From positions 22,053,566 to 22,117,565 of the forward strand of contig NC_058063.1 in assembly GCF_020085105.1 (NCBI RefSeq): 64,000 nt of DNA, in the 5' to 3' direction. This document shows, one piece after another, positions 47,970 through 60,334 of this stretch. The notes under the pieces were generated by a model, which worked only from the letters and a program-made list of their open reading frames with translations, was not told the origin of the DNA and did not search any database. Positions within the stretch are counted from its first letter, which is position 1. The number at the start of each line of letters is the position of its first letter. Source of the stretch: Siniperca chuatsi (taxonomy: Eukaryota; Chordata; Actinopteri; Centrarchiformes; Sinipercidae). The position numbers and the translations under genes were made by a program.

Positions 47970-49430
47970 GTAAAAAAGATAATACGTTTGCAGTCTTGAA
48001 GCTGCAGCCAGTAGCAGCAGCATTGTCTGGAAATCTGTATGTTTGTGTCTTTTTAGCCTATTATCACATTTCACACTGAGACTGTCTTTTACATTTGGTG
48101 GTAAATTCTTTAGCAGAGTTGCAGCAGTTGCAAGGCATCCACCACCCTCTCAAATAAATGAATACATGCATTAATAAGGATACCCCCACCCATATAGTTC
48201 CATCATATCACCGTGAATGACACTGACTGGAATCCACTTTTTTAAGGCTAAATTTTGTCAGTTCCTGTATATTGAGACTCAACATGTCTGTTTCAAATCA
48301 CAAGGTTTGTGTTTCATTGACTTTCAGAGGCTCTATATCTGAACTACTTAAATATTAACTATTGAAACTGAACTTTGTCACACACTGAACATCATCACCT
48401 CATACGGGGTAACTGGTTGCTAGATATAAAACATTAGCTTGTAAATCAACATGTTATGGTTGGAACAAGGAAGTTGAATCAACTTGAGTAATCAACAGTG
48501 ATGACAGTGTGGCTGATTTACTGCACAGGGCAGAAGAAGGCCTTTCACATTTCTTCACATGAGTGAGTTTGAGAGAGAAAAAGAAGAAGAGAGTCACAGA
48601 CAAAACAAGCAACGTCAGAGAAAGTGAAAGTAGAGGGATAGAGGGAAACAATAAGGTCTATCGCTGTAGGGATCCTCTTCATGATGTTGTCAGACACTTA
48701 TAAAAGTCTGAGCCTGTCAGTGGCAAAAACATGCCCTTTTAGTGGACTTTGGCCCTAAGAATTGCATTTAGGCCAGTGCAGCCTGTCTTGTGGCTGCTGG
48801 CTGAGGATGGACTACTGGACCAGTTCCAAAACCTTTTGTACTTATTAAACATTTACACCCCAAAATATGTAAAAAAAAAAAATAATAAAAAAATAGGGCC
48901 CAGGTTTAAAAGTACCGAAATTACCGATTAACCTCAGTGCAGTCAGCAACTCAGGGGCTTGCCTGCTGTTCAGCATGATTGTGCGTGAAACAATTCATTT
49001 GAGACTTACAGCTGTACTACATAAGATTGTGATTTCTAGAAGTAGGCTTGGTTTAAAGAACACACGAGTTAGCTAAATCCCTACTCAATATTTATCTGTT
49101 GGAAGGGTTTGGATTTATTTACTCTCTGTGTAAATTGCCATAGTGTTGGCTAATCTATAATTTTACAGCTAGTTAGCTTACCACGCTAAACAACTGATCT
49201 GTAGGGTTACTAATTATAATACAAATGTAAAAGGTCCTTTTAATTGTTCATGGTACTTTGTAGAACCACAAAGGCAATGCCTTTTGAAGAACCATTTAAG
49301 AAGAAGTTAAAGCAGCAAAAAAGTAGAATTACCCAACTCAGATTACTGTGCCAACGCAGTGCTCTCATTGATATGAATGAAGGGGATGCATTTTCTTCCA
49401 TAGCACTAATAATGGCACATTCTGATTCTC
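47970..49430. other. intergenic, upstream of C1
   Basis: Unique AT-rich sequence with an A-rich run near 48,870. Short ORFs on both strands have no domain or conservation within the window. No gene seen. Confidence 0.45.
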
Positions 49431-49439
49431 TGTCCCTCC

Positions 49440-51180
49440 TCCAGCCACAGTCCCACTTACCCAAACCTATTCTCTACCTGTCAACCAGATGTCCTCAGAC
49501 TTTTCCACCTGACTCATCAGTTTTCACTTTCCCTCATTTTCATGCAGTAACCCTTTTCCCACCTGTTCACCTGTTTCCGCTTTCCCTCATCAGTATATAA
49601 CCGGCCCATTTCCACTCATTCCCTGCCAGATTGTTTTTGTTAAAGTTGCAAAGTTGTTTTGTGTCCTTGCTTTCGAGCCTCCTGAAATTTAACCTGGACC
49701 TGTACCTGCAAACGATACCCTGTCACCTGGACCTGCCTGTTTACCTGTGCCTGCCTGTAAGCCTATAAGACGGTGTAGTCCCTCATTCGTCCAGGAGTGT
49801 TCTATCATAGAAAAGGTTTCAGTCGTAGTCATCTGGACACTGTTTTCAGAATCAAGACGTTTCGGCTCCCATCCGGAAGTCATTTTCAATTGTGAAAAAA
49901 TTGGACGGGAACTGGAAATTTAAGCTACTCTGTGTTACATAAGCCCTGCCCTCAGGAAGGAATCTGCCTGAGTATCTGTTAATAGCTAGTTTCACCTGAA
50001 ACTGACCTAATAGTTTCCAAGATGGCCCAGAAATCAGGCCTATTGCTTTCTGGCTGCATCTACTTCATCACTGTTAAGTACCTGATTAGCATGTGATTGG
50101 CGTGACCAAGGTGATAATACACTCTGATAGACTTTGGGCAGATTAAATCTCAGACCACCATTTCTGTTCAAAGAGGGGTTTTCTTTTTTCACAAAAATGG
50201 CTTCCTTGACACCCCGTTCAAACCAACTCTTCTCTCTACTTAGAATCTTCACCTCGCTCTCTTCAAATGTGCGGTTTGTAGCTTTTAGATGCAAATGCAC
50301 AGCGCTCTGTAATCCTGAGTTAGCGTGTCGTCTGTGCTGATAAAGTCTTTTGTGAAGTGGCTGTTTGGTCTCGCCTATGTACCGTTCTTTGCAGTTTTCC
50401 TCACTGCACTGAATGGAGTAGACAACATTGCTCTGTTTCTGTGTGGGCATCTTGTCCTTAGGGTGAACGAGTTTCTGTCTTAAAGTGTTGCCTGGTTTAA
50501 AGAAAACAGGGACATCGTGCTGTCTAAAGATCCTTTGTAGTTTTTCAGACAGTCCAGATACATAAGGAATGGAGACACCGTTCCTTCTTGGTTCTGTTAC
50601 ACTTTTGTCCTGTTTTTTGGCTCTTTTAACTTTGTTGATAGCCCAAGTAGGATAACCACAGGCTGAGTGCATTCTGGACATGCCTTTCCTCTTTCTTCTT
50701 ACCCTCTGAGCCGGTGGGCACTTCTTGGGCTCTGTGTTGTAATGTCCGGATTACACCCAGCTTGTGCTGTAGTGGATGGTGTGAGTCAAAGAGCAAGTAT
50801 TGATCCGTATGTGTTGGTTTCCTGTACACTTCTATCTGGAGCTTTCCGTCCTCTCCTCTGAGAGTAGAACAATCAAGAAAGGCCATGCGGTTCTCTTTGG
50901 CGTCCTCACGCGTGAACTTGATGTTGGAGTCCACCGTATTAATATGCTCTGAGAACGCTTCCAAGTCTGGTTTCTTGATTTTCACAAAGGTGTCATCCAC
51001 GTAGCGGTACCAATGACTTGGTGGTGTGCCTGGGAACGAGGATAATGCCTTCTTCTCAAACTGTTCCATGTACAGGTAAGCCTATATATACCTTTACATT
51101 GGCAATAAATCTGCTGTCTGCCTCAAGTGTCTGCATTTCGGTCCTTCCCCCACTGCCTCATGGTCACACCTGCTTGACAA
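49440..51180 (+). mobile_element. LTR-like repeat split by a Penelope-like element
   Basis: 49,440-49,767 and 51,076-51,180 form one sequence when the inner element is removed. The left part contains CAGTATATAACCGGCCCATT, a TATA-like promoter also seen at 60,980 (AGTATATACCGGCCCATTTC). The right part has AATAAA at 51,103. This order suggests an LTR. The outer ends were not resolved. Confidence 0.4.
49768..51075 (-). mobile_element. 5'-truncated Penelope-like retroelement (RT end plus GIY-YIG endonuclease)
   Basis: Minus-strand frame 51,069-50,626 reads the C-terminal part of a reverse transcriptase (WYRYVDDTFVKI, with the YVDD motif, then AFLDC). Overlapping frame 50,681-50,040 adds a GIY-YIG endonuclease (VVYSIQCSEENCKERYIGET, KQPLHKRLYQHRR). 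The two frames overlap, so a frameshift separates them. RT plus GIY-YIG is diagnostic of Penelope-like elements. An 11-bp direct repeat GTAAGCCTATA flanks it (49,757-49,767 and 51,076-51,086), a target duplication. The 3' untranslated part is at the low-coordinate end. Confidence 0.9.
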
Positions 51181-51183
51181 ATA

Positions 51184-52781
51184 CAGTGGTGTGAAAAAGT
51201 GTTTGCCCCCTTCCTGATTTCTTATTTTTTTGCATGTTTGTCACACTTAAATGTTTCAGATCATCAAACAAATATTAGTCAAAGATAACACAAGTAAACA
51301 CAAAATGCAGTTTTTAAATGAAGGACGGTATTATTAAGGGAAAACAAAATCCAAACTTATATGGCCCTGTGTGAAATAGTGATTGCCCCCTAAACCTAAT
51401 AACTGGTTGGGCCACCCTTAGCAGCAACAACTACAATCAAGCGTTTGCGATAACTTGCACTGAGTCTTTTACAGCGCTGTGGAGGAATTTTGGCCGACTC
51501 ATCTTTGCAGAAATGTTGTAATTCAGCCACAGTGGAGGGTTTTCGAGCATGAACTGCTTTTTTAAGGTCATGCCATAGCATCTCAATAGGATTCAGGTCA
51601 GGACTTTGACTAGGCCACTCCAAAGTCTTCATTTTGTTCTTCTTCAGCCATTCACAGGTGGACTTGCTGGTGTGTTTTGGATCATTGTCCTGCTGCAGAA
51701 CCCAAGTTCACTTCAGCTTGAGGTCACGAACAGATGGCCTGACATTCTCCTTCAGGAGTTTTTGGTAGACAGCAGAATTCATGGTTCCATTTATAAGTCT
51801 TCCAGGTCTTGAAGCATCAAAACAGCCCCAGACCATCACACTACCACCACCATATTTCACTGTTGGTATGATGTTCTTTTTCTGAAATGCGGTGTTACTT
51901 TTACACCAGATGTAATGGGACACACACCTTTCGAAAAGTTAAACTTTTGTCTCGTCAGTCCACAGACAATTTTTCCAAAAGTCTTGGGGAACATTAAGAT
52001 GTTTTCTGGCAAAAATGAGACGAGCCTTAATGTTCTTTTTGCTCAGCAGTGGTTTTCGTCTTGGAATTGTGCCATGCAGGCCATTTTTGCCCAGTCTCTT
52101 TCTTATGGTGGAGTTGTGAATACTGACCTTAACTGAGGCAAGTGAGGCCTGCAGTTGTTTCGATGTAGTTGTGGGGTCTTTTGCAACCTCTTGGATGAGT
52201 CATCGCTGCGCTCTTGGGGTAATTTTAGTCGGCCGGCCACTCCTGGGAAGGTTCACCACTGTTCCATGTTTTCGCCATTTGTGGATAATGGCTCTCACTA
52301 TGGTTTGCTGGAGTCCCAAAGCTTTAGAAATGGCTTTATAACCTTTTCCAGACTGATAGATCTCAATTACTTTCTTTCTCATTTGTTCCTGAATTTCTTG
52401 GGATCTCGGCATGATGTCTAGCTTTTGAAGATCTTTTGGTCTACTTCACTTTGTCAGGCAGGTCCTATTTAATTGATTTCTTGATTACAGGTGTGGCAGT
52501 AATCAGGCCTGGGTGTGGCTAGAGAAATTGAACTCAGGTGTGATAAACCACAATTAAGTTATGTTTAAACAGGTGGGGCAATCACTTTTTCACACAGGGC
52601 CATGTAGGTTTGAATTTAGTTTTCCCTTAATAATACCATCCTTCATTTAAAAACTGCATTTTGTTTTTACTTGTGTTATCTTTGACTAATATTTGTTTGA
52701 TGATCTGAAACATTTAAGTGTGACAAACATGCATAAAAAATAAGAAATCAGGAAGGGGGCAAACACTTTTGCACACCACTG
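51184..52781 (-). mobile_element. full-length Tc1-like transposon, transposase broken
   Basis: 1598 bp between TA dinucleotides, with ends CAGTGGTGTGAAAAAGTG and CACCACTG. On the minus strand the transposase begins at 52,412 (MPRSQEIQEQ, helix-turn-helix, then SGRPTKI), with a stop after about 70 residues. It continues through TDETK (first Asp of DD34E, about 51,960), SVMVWGCF, a premature TGA at about 51,708, and [15 protein letters not shown] to GGPTSY at 51,396. It is the reference for the truncated copies at 16,092, 21,354, 32,325 and 36,976. Confidence 0.92.
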
Positions 52782-53143
52782 TACATGTCTGAACAGGGCC
52801 TTAGTCTGGCTAACCAGCCCAATATCACAAATCACAAAATTGCCTTAAGGGGCTTCAACTTACTCAGTAAGTTTAGACAACTTAATGAGTTATTCAGCTA
52901 AATTAGTTAGCATGCTGTTGACTTTCGGGCATCATGAATGGCATTGCCACTGATGAAAAATAAATTGCTTTTTGATTATTACTATTATTATTATATTTTT
53001 AGTTATTTGTTACAGTAAGTTAATTTGTTCGCACATTTGTGTTTGCAGGCTTGGTATGCTCTAAAAAACCTGTGATTCGCTGGTGCTACTTAAAACTCAA
53101 CCAATAAGACCTTTCTCAGAGCAGCAATGTTTCAGTCACCAAA

Positions 53144-53232
53144 AATAAGCTGCACAGGAAGAGGAGGTTCTCACCTACATTAAATTTATCTGTCATTAGG
53201 TCTGATGTTTAGACATTCAGCAGCAAGACAAC
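53144..53232 (+). promoter_or_regulatory. conserved 5' flank of FcR-like gene C2
   Basis: Carries GCACAGGAAGAGGAGGTTCT and, next to the ATG, CAGCAGCAAGACAAC as in A2 and B2, although the intervening bases differ. Confidence 0.5.
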
Positions 53233-56200
53233 ATGGAGGTTACAGCTCTCTGCATCCGACTGTGTGAGTACGGAAACTGTCTCTAAATCTCTAATAATTA
53301 AAAATATAAATCAGAATGTTTTATTATATGCAAAGAGTTTCCCTACGGGGATCAATAAAGTATTTCTGATTCTGAGTATTTCTGAAATTAAAGCATCTCC
53401 GCTAATTCTGATACACAGCTCTTTTCCTTTGTATCCACAGTAATAAATGTATTGATGCTTCTGCTTGCGGAAGATCAGCACTGTTACTGTGCTGAGAAAG
53501 CTGGTAAGTAGCAGTTAATTATTTCCATATCAGGTTAATCTAACTGCTCATGTGCAGTCACTTTATTCACTGACAGGTGCATCTATGAATGAACCTTCAA
53601 GCTCAGCTGCATCAGTGTCACTGAAAGTAGAATACAGGTGTCATATTCAAATCACATGGAAAGTTAACAAGTCTCTAACTATTGGGGTTAGGAGATTTGA
53701 AAATGGGCTCATGGACTGACAAAGGTTGATAAGCCTTTGTGTAAACCCTTGAACACAATAGAAGTATACTATACATGTATACCTGACTTATCTGAATCTA
53801 TCCAGACCCACATATTGTGCCTATAGATTAAATTCTACTTTTCTACAGCTTCAAGTGTGTTGAAAGATTATATTTCAGAAATTATACCAGAGAGCGTCGT
53901 CTCTTTATGCTTTTTATGCTTTTAATTTAAGTCTGCTTGAAGTCTGTTCACAAAGAAGAAGTGCTCACTGTTATCAAAGAACACTTACAAAAAACACATA
54001 ATCACTTTCTCTGTCTTATTCTCAGATGCAGCTTTTCTTCGTGTTGTTCCAAACAGGCTCCAGCTCTTTGAGTATGACTCCATCTTTTTTGATTGTGAGG
54101 GATTTGCTAATTTCACCAAGTGGAGAGTGATGAGGAGGATCATGGGAGTCAAAACAATATGTGGTCCTGACTGGGAGACATCAACGGGACCCTGTGTAAT
54201 TAAAAATGCCTTTGAAGCAGACAGTGGAGAATACTGGTGTGAAGCTAACGGAGCAGAGAGAAGCAACTCTGTCAACGTCAGTGTTACTGGTATGTTAAGC
54301 ATTGTTACATTTAAAACTAAAGAAATACCAGTTTTGAAAAAACAAACAAACAGAAAATTCAAACCATCAATGAAATGACTGAGTAATGTGATGGTAGTTG
54401 GTGGGGACCAAAAGAGAGATATAAGAAAGTGAATACTGAACTTTAATTCATCAGGTGGACAAAAACACGACTCTAAATGAATGATCATGTTGTATGTGAA
54501 AATAAGCATTTCTTCCGTAAGAACAATGAGGCAAACTTTATGTTGGTCCCCCTAGTGGGCAATAATCAACCGACCTTTAAGTTAATTATTCTGTATGATT
54601 CAAATGCAATGATAATAATAATAATGTGTCAAGATTATTTTCTCAAGCAATGACTTATACTTATAAATTAATGCATTAGCACAATATAGTGCTCCTCAAC
54701 AGATGGTAATAATGGAAACATGTTTTTGTACTACAACTGCAATTGACCTACTATAGATGTATTGTATAACTGCACAGATACAAAATATACTGACAGCAAT
54801 TTCAGTGTTTCTTCAAATGTAAATTCAGAACCTTTTTTCCTTGTTCTGTTCCACATGACAGCAAAAATGATGTACAAACAATTATGTTACATCTAATCAT
54901 TTTTAAAACCCTTGTTGTTCAGCTGGCTCTGTGATCCTGGAGAGTCCTGCTCTTCCTGTGATGGAGGGAGACGATGTGACTCTGAGCTGCAGAAACAGGA
55001 TGACCTCCTCTGTTCATGTGGCTGATTTCTATAAAGATGGCCTCCCAACACAGACTGGCAGTAAAGGAAACATGACCATCCACGATGTTTCTAAGTCGGA
55101 TGAAGGACTCTATAAGTGTATCATCGTTGGTGGTGGAGAGTCAGCAGAGAGCTGGCTGCCTGTTAGAGGTGAGACTCAACAAATCCCCTGATTGATACAC
55201 CATATCAATACACTATTTTTAAATGTCTGAAATCAAAACACTTTTGCTGCAGAGGGACCACAAAATGAAATCATAAAGCTCTTTCTTTAATAGTCTTCCA
55301 AACACCTGGAGAGACACGTCCTCCCCACCATCATTCCCCTAATCTCCTTATCCTCAGGATCTCTGTGGCCATATTGTTGGTGGCTCTGGCGTTGCTGCTG
55401 GTGGGACTAAGTCTTTGTGGAATACACAGAGGTAAAAACTTGAGTAAATGAAATATACAAAGTATGTTTTACTGAGAACCGTTATGATTGCTTTCCAGTT
55501 TTCCTATCGATGCCATTATTATACAGGTTTTCTTTTCTGTACTCCAGTGTTGGCCTGCATTTCCTCGAAGACGTCAATGCCAGGATCACACTCAGGTGAC
55601 GCAGAAACAGGTGAAGAACACAAAGCATGTGTGTATTGGTAAATTCTTGTCATTATGGAAGAAATCTTAGGTGAGACACTAGAGGAAGATAATTACCATG
55701 GTGTCATCCATGACACTAACCTGATGACCTCTACCTAACCCCTAGTGGCGATACATATATACTACAGCAAGATCGATAACCTCTTTAAATTCCTCTGGCC
55801 GGAGAGTTTAATTGTGTGTTTGGTTTTAATCAGAAGATGAGCCAGAAACTTGACTCCCAGCTGATAAAGTCATATTGAGCCAATTATGTTGATCAATACC
55901 CTTATTAAGCCAAGATATTACATTAAAAAAACTATTCTTAAACGTTTACTTTTTGTAAAGTACATAATGATTTTATTATGTTCACCTATGTTTCATTTGC
56001 AACTTAAAATAAGGCTCAAGGTGTCACTTGATTAAAGGAAATTCTTGAAATAAGCTGATCTGTATTGTGAGCAAATACAAATCTTATTGTATTAGCATAT
56101 TATGTTTATTTTCACTTGTATAAATACCTCTCTGACTGATGTATCTATTGTACACAATAACAGCTTGTTTTTCCTGTTTTGTGTGTTTCTTTCAGTGTCT

Positions 56201-57037
56201 GGACTGACCGGTGTAGATCATCCACAAAGGGCCGTGTATTCTTGCATCAAAGCCAAAACGAGCTGTACAGGTAATTTACTTTATACAGACACAGAATGCT
56301 GCATGGAAACTCTTTTGATTTGCCTGAAACTGCTCAAAAGTGAAAAGATAAATTACTTATTTGATGAGTTCACCCCCTGCAGTTGAACTAAACAGGTTGG
56401 ACTAAACCTAGTCCAATATTTTCAAAGGTCAGTCTTGCATATTTAATGTGGTTGTGTGTGTGTTTGTATCGTGACCTAGAGACATAGCTACAGGCATCTT
56501 ATAATACACAAACCACGCAAGAAAAGCACAGCCAGAAAAAGATACGGCTGAACTCCCTCTGATGGGGGGGGGGGGCTCCATGACACATATGCACAACAAT
56601 GCATCTTTTGAATTTGTTTCAAGATGACACTATCAAGAACCCTTTCATTTATTTTACCATACAGCTCCTCTCCTTCCGACACTCTGGGTCTACACCTCAA
56701 TTTAAATCCTCAATTTAAATTAGCATTTTCTCTTTGAGTTCATGCAGATTTTTATGGCTCAAAATGGAGTTTCCCCCCTCAGTTCACAGTCAAGAAAGGC
56801 CAATTTATACTCGTCTCATTTTACTCATCTTTTCTATAGTGAAACTAATGTTGCATCCGCTGAGTTATAAAATTAGATAAAAGAATAAATGAAAGAATGT
56901 GCCTGCCAACAAGCTGAGGCATTTCACTTGTTTCCAAAGCAGAAGCAGGAGTATCCAGCTGCACGGCGACGCCGGCCAACGACACTCCCTCAGCTGGTAC
57001 AACAGATGAATACTGCCTCTACTATACAATCGATTAG
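53233..57037 (+). CDS. C2: Fc-receptor-like two-Ig-domain membrane protein, intact
   Basis: Exons: 53,233-53,263 ([10 protein letters not shown]), 53,441-53,503 (INVLMLLLAEDQHCYCAEKA), D1 54,026-54,289 (FDCEGF to EYWCEANG), D2 54,923-55,168 (LSCRNRM to LYKCIIV), stalk and transmembrane in one exon 55,294-55,431 (HHHSPN, then AILLVALALLLVGLSLCG), tail 55,548-55,610, 56,196-56,270 (RAVYSCIKA) and 56,943-57,037 (ends DEYCLYYTID). All are phase 1; the total is 975 nt, or 324 residues. The last exon is homologous to the longer last exon of A2 (GVSS start). Tail tyrosines sit in YSCI and YYTI, both YxxI, but without the hydrophobic -2 residue of a classical ITIM. The stop is followed at once by a donor GTAAGA. 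It lacks the GPI-type alternative exon seen in A2 and B2. Confidence 0.88.
53338..53380 (+). mobile_element. short 3' end of an L2-type LINE
   Basis: TTCCCTACGGGGATCAATAA then AGTATTTCTGATTCTGA is the 3' terminus of the L2-type element seen at 8085, in the opposite orientation. It lies in the first intron of C2. Confidence 0.6.
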
Positions 57038-57360
57038 GTAAGAATCACAGTGATGCTGGTCTCCACTGCTCACCTCCTCCAAATCTGTCATATTACCCCG
57101 TTTACAGCGTCTCTTGTGGCCCCTAGTCGACCAATAGTAATTCCAAGAACTCACCTCACAAGATTATTAGCAGCATTAGCATCACATTTCACACTAACTA
57201 AAATATCAGGAAGAGAAAAATGCACAATTACAACAACAATTACAAGACTGACACAAGTGTTTAAACACAGTGCATTGATGTGCACTGATATAGTCTATTG
57301 ACATATTTTGCAGCTTTTGTTTTTAAACGTTATAATTTTTGTCGATCCTGTGTGTCTTCC

Positions 57361-57610
57361 AGGTCACCGAGAGCAGAGACTTCTGACTGAAGCAGCGACA
57401 GTTTAAAGCTTTACTTTGTTATGTGGCAGGTTCACAGAGAGAAAAGCATCTGTTTACTGTGTCTGTTTGAGTAAAACATTTTATATGTTTGTATTATGTA
57501 TCTTATGTATTATGTTATATATGAGGACTTCTGTCTTCAGAGGTTATACTTTTGATAACATTAGTTGGAGTGTTGTACTCGTAATAAAAAATAAAACAGG
57601 CACTTGGGAA
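57361..57610 (+). other. probable spliced 3' untranslated exon of C2
   Basis: The C2 stop TAG is followed directly by GTAAGA, and an acceptor TCTTCCAG precedes 57,361. AATAAA is at 57,583. The 3' UTR therefore seems to be in a separate exon. Confidence 0.5.
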
Positions 57611-57699
57611 AAAAAGACATAATATGTGGATTCATGATGAGAGTGTATAAAATGAGCGATTTTGAGATGAGCCGGACTGACTGTACAGCTGTGTGGCTG

Positions 57700-58890
57700 T
57701 TTTTAAAAACCTTCATCTGAGGTCAGCTGTCTCGCAGCTTCAGGGTCTGTTTTTAAGAGTGAGCGGTTTATTGGAGTGTGACAGTTAACCCGCCTTGCTC
57801 TGTCTGCTCTGCCTGTTCACACGTCTGAAGACGCTGTTTAGAAGAATGGAGCTGCTGCAGCTTTTAAATAGACTCACTGTGGTCAACTGCCAACATGCTG
57901 ATTTTACGTCAGTCAGACCTGAAGCAGCTGTGAGACTGCTGATAATAACTTCACATGAACGTATTGAACCATTGATATAATTAGAATACACAAGCTACTA
58001 ACCTGTATGATGGCACACAAACAAAATGTCACACTTCATAAGACCTTTTACATCCAAGGGCAGTATTTGGATTTTGAGTTTGTTATCTAAAAATTACAAT
58101 ATATTCTTTTTACCCTCTAAACAGGTTAACATGAAAATTCTCACAGCACAGAAACTGTTAAAGGGAAACTCCGGCAATGTAGTTTTACACTTCCATAAAG
58201 ATGTGAGACTCACAGAAGAAAAAGTAATGGTCGAAATCAAAGCAACAGAGGCTGAGATATCCGACTGCTAGTCCCTGTAGAATGTGTCCAGTTTAAAAAA
58301 TGCAGGATCCTACATTTCCCATGGTGCAACTCAACAGCATCTTTCATTAGGCCGTCTTGCCTGTTACATGCCCAGGTCTTTCACACTCCACGCTCCCAAT
58401 TTGTCAAGAAATTTGAAGTCTCGAGCCCAACCTAATATTAAGCCTGGTGACATCATCCGGGTTATTTTCTCAGACTTGACGAAGCTCCACAGCCACAAGC
58501 AACGTTATACAACTGTTTTCACAGGCCGAGTAAAGTCCATGAAAAGTGGCTTTCATGAGTAAAGTTGAGGTGAGCTGCTCCTTTAAAGAAAACCACCACT
58601 CATTCAGGATCTTTGATAGCTCTGCGATGCCCCCTTGAGGCTCCATTTTGTTGATGAACTTTTATAAATATGCCTCACTAAATATTTTTGTACACCGCCT
58701 TTAAGGATAAAGTGGATAGCTAAAAATAGATACCTAATACTTGGGACTAGTCTTAAATAGTGCATATGTTTAAATAGTGGAATTTAAATATAAATGTAGA
58801 CTACAGCATTTTGAAGTGCAATAAAAACCTAAACCTTGTATTTAACTATGTTCCTTTGCTGTGAGCAGAACTGGGTGGTGATCAGTGAGC
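57700..58890. other. intergenic, downstream of C2
   Basis: 57,700-57,900 is a diverged copy of the flank at 14,160-14,400 (GCAGCTTTTAAATAGACTCA). 58,150-58,600 (GGGAAACTCCGGCAATGTAG and GTGAGCTGCTCCTTTAAAG) resembles a dispersed repeat. No gene seen. Confidence 0.45.
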
Positions 58891-58905
58891 ACCACCTTGA
58901 ATGTT

Positions 58906-59310
58906 TTAAAATGCCACAAATAAAGACTGGCAGTAAAATGTACATGCAAACACGCCCTGAGGGACGGGCAGAGCAGACATGAAGCACACCGCTGAGCAGA
59001 TGGTGATGCAGAACAGCAGAACGAGACTGGACCATAAACAGATCAGCTGAAATATTAAAAAACATAACAGATGTGTAACTAGACCCAACTGTCTGTAACT
59101 AACAAAGTGATGACATTAATGAGTCATAAACCATTTTTAAACCTGGAACATGGATGTGTGTCTCTCTGGCCTGGTTGATGTTCTGCTGTTGGACTCTACA
59201 GGTGAAGCTGTTGCCATGTCTCTTCTCCACAGTCAGTCTGCTGCTGACAGCCAGAGGTCATCAGGACCTCTGACGGTCTCTGTAGGTCCAGCAGACAGAG
59301 ACATAAGTGT
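58906..59310 (-). pseudogene. broken B7/butyrophilin-like remnant (C-set and transmembrane exons)
   Basis: On the minus strand, 59,300-59,145 matches the second half of the C-set exon of A1/A3, including the coding of VQQQNINQARETHIHVPG and its donor. It lacks one base at about 59,250 and ends at GGACCTACAG, with the first half of the domain gone. A stretch at 59,055-58,910 resembles the transmembrane exon (TTTCAGCTGATCTG), but its hydrophobic frame (WSSLVLLFCITICSAV) does not agree with the phase of the C-set donor. No V-set or leader is seen upstream. Confidence 0.75.
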
Positions 59311-59712
59311 TTCTACATTTAATAATCCGCTTTGACTATCACTCTGACAAACCCTCCGCATGGTAACTGCAGCATCTCTACACCTGTGTGTGGACACACA
59401 TGTGAAATGTGTCATGTAATGATCTGCATTAAAATGCACCTCAGAGCATCAAGTCTCACTTTCTGCTTGTATTTTCTACGACTTAAAGAAAGAAATTTAA
59501 ACAATTAATAATTGTATCATGACCATATTTGGATAGAAGAGGACACTTTTATAACATTATTTATTACTTTAATGCCAATAAAAGTCCAATATCAGCCACA
59601 TGTATGTTTTATTATGATTTTTTTATTGAAATATATATGCTATAAAATTTCTGTCTGGGAAAAAATGTTTTTCATATACTGTGAATTATGTACTGCAGGG
59701 GGCAGCACTCGA

Positions 59713-59714
<2 letters not shown>

Positions 59715-59783
<69 letters not shown>

Positions 59784-59784
59784 C
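59715..59784. repeat. (GT)n(GA)n microsatellite
   Basis: Alternating TG for about 35 bases with one interruption, then GA repeats with one interruption. Confidence 0.95.
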
Positions 59785-60334
59785 TAAAAAGAAAGAAAAG
59801 AGGAAATCATGATTCTGATAATGTATTTTCCCAGTTTGTCTACATGTATTTATGGAAACTTCAACTATCACCACAATCTTTAAGTCATCTGTCAATGAAA
59901 ATAAAACAAGTAGCAGCAAAACAACTTCAGTTCTGGACAGATGTACATTATATTATAGCTGCTCTCTCTCTCCCCCTCCCTCTGTTCCAGACACAAACAC
60001 ATCAGCTCTCTACCGCTCTTTCCCTCTCTCACTCTTACTGATACTCCTCTCCTCTTTGTTTTCGGTCCAGTTTTTGGTCTTATGTCCTCGGTTCTCTCTC
60101 GTCCCCCCTGCAGCTGTCCCTCAGGACTCAGGTCACTGTACCAGCATCACAGCAACTAACCTTATTCCAAAACTCCTATATTTCCTGTCACATTCTTTGA
60201 GAACTGCAAGGTGTGAGGTTATACTGTTTGGTTACGAAGAGTTAATCTGCACCTGCCAGCCAATCAGAATCAAGAATTTTCACTGGCCTTGGTGTAATTT
60301 TTAGCCGTGCTAGCAGCATGGCTCCAGGGTTGGC

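Noticed and set aside
56564-56575. Run of 12 G as a possible G-quadruplex
   Set aside because: A single uninterrupted run without further G-tracts nearby; more likely a simple homopolymer.
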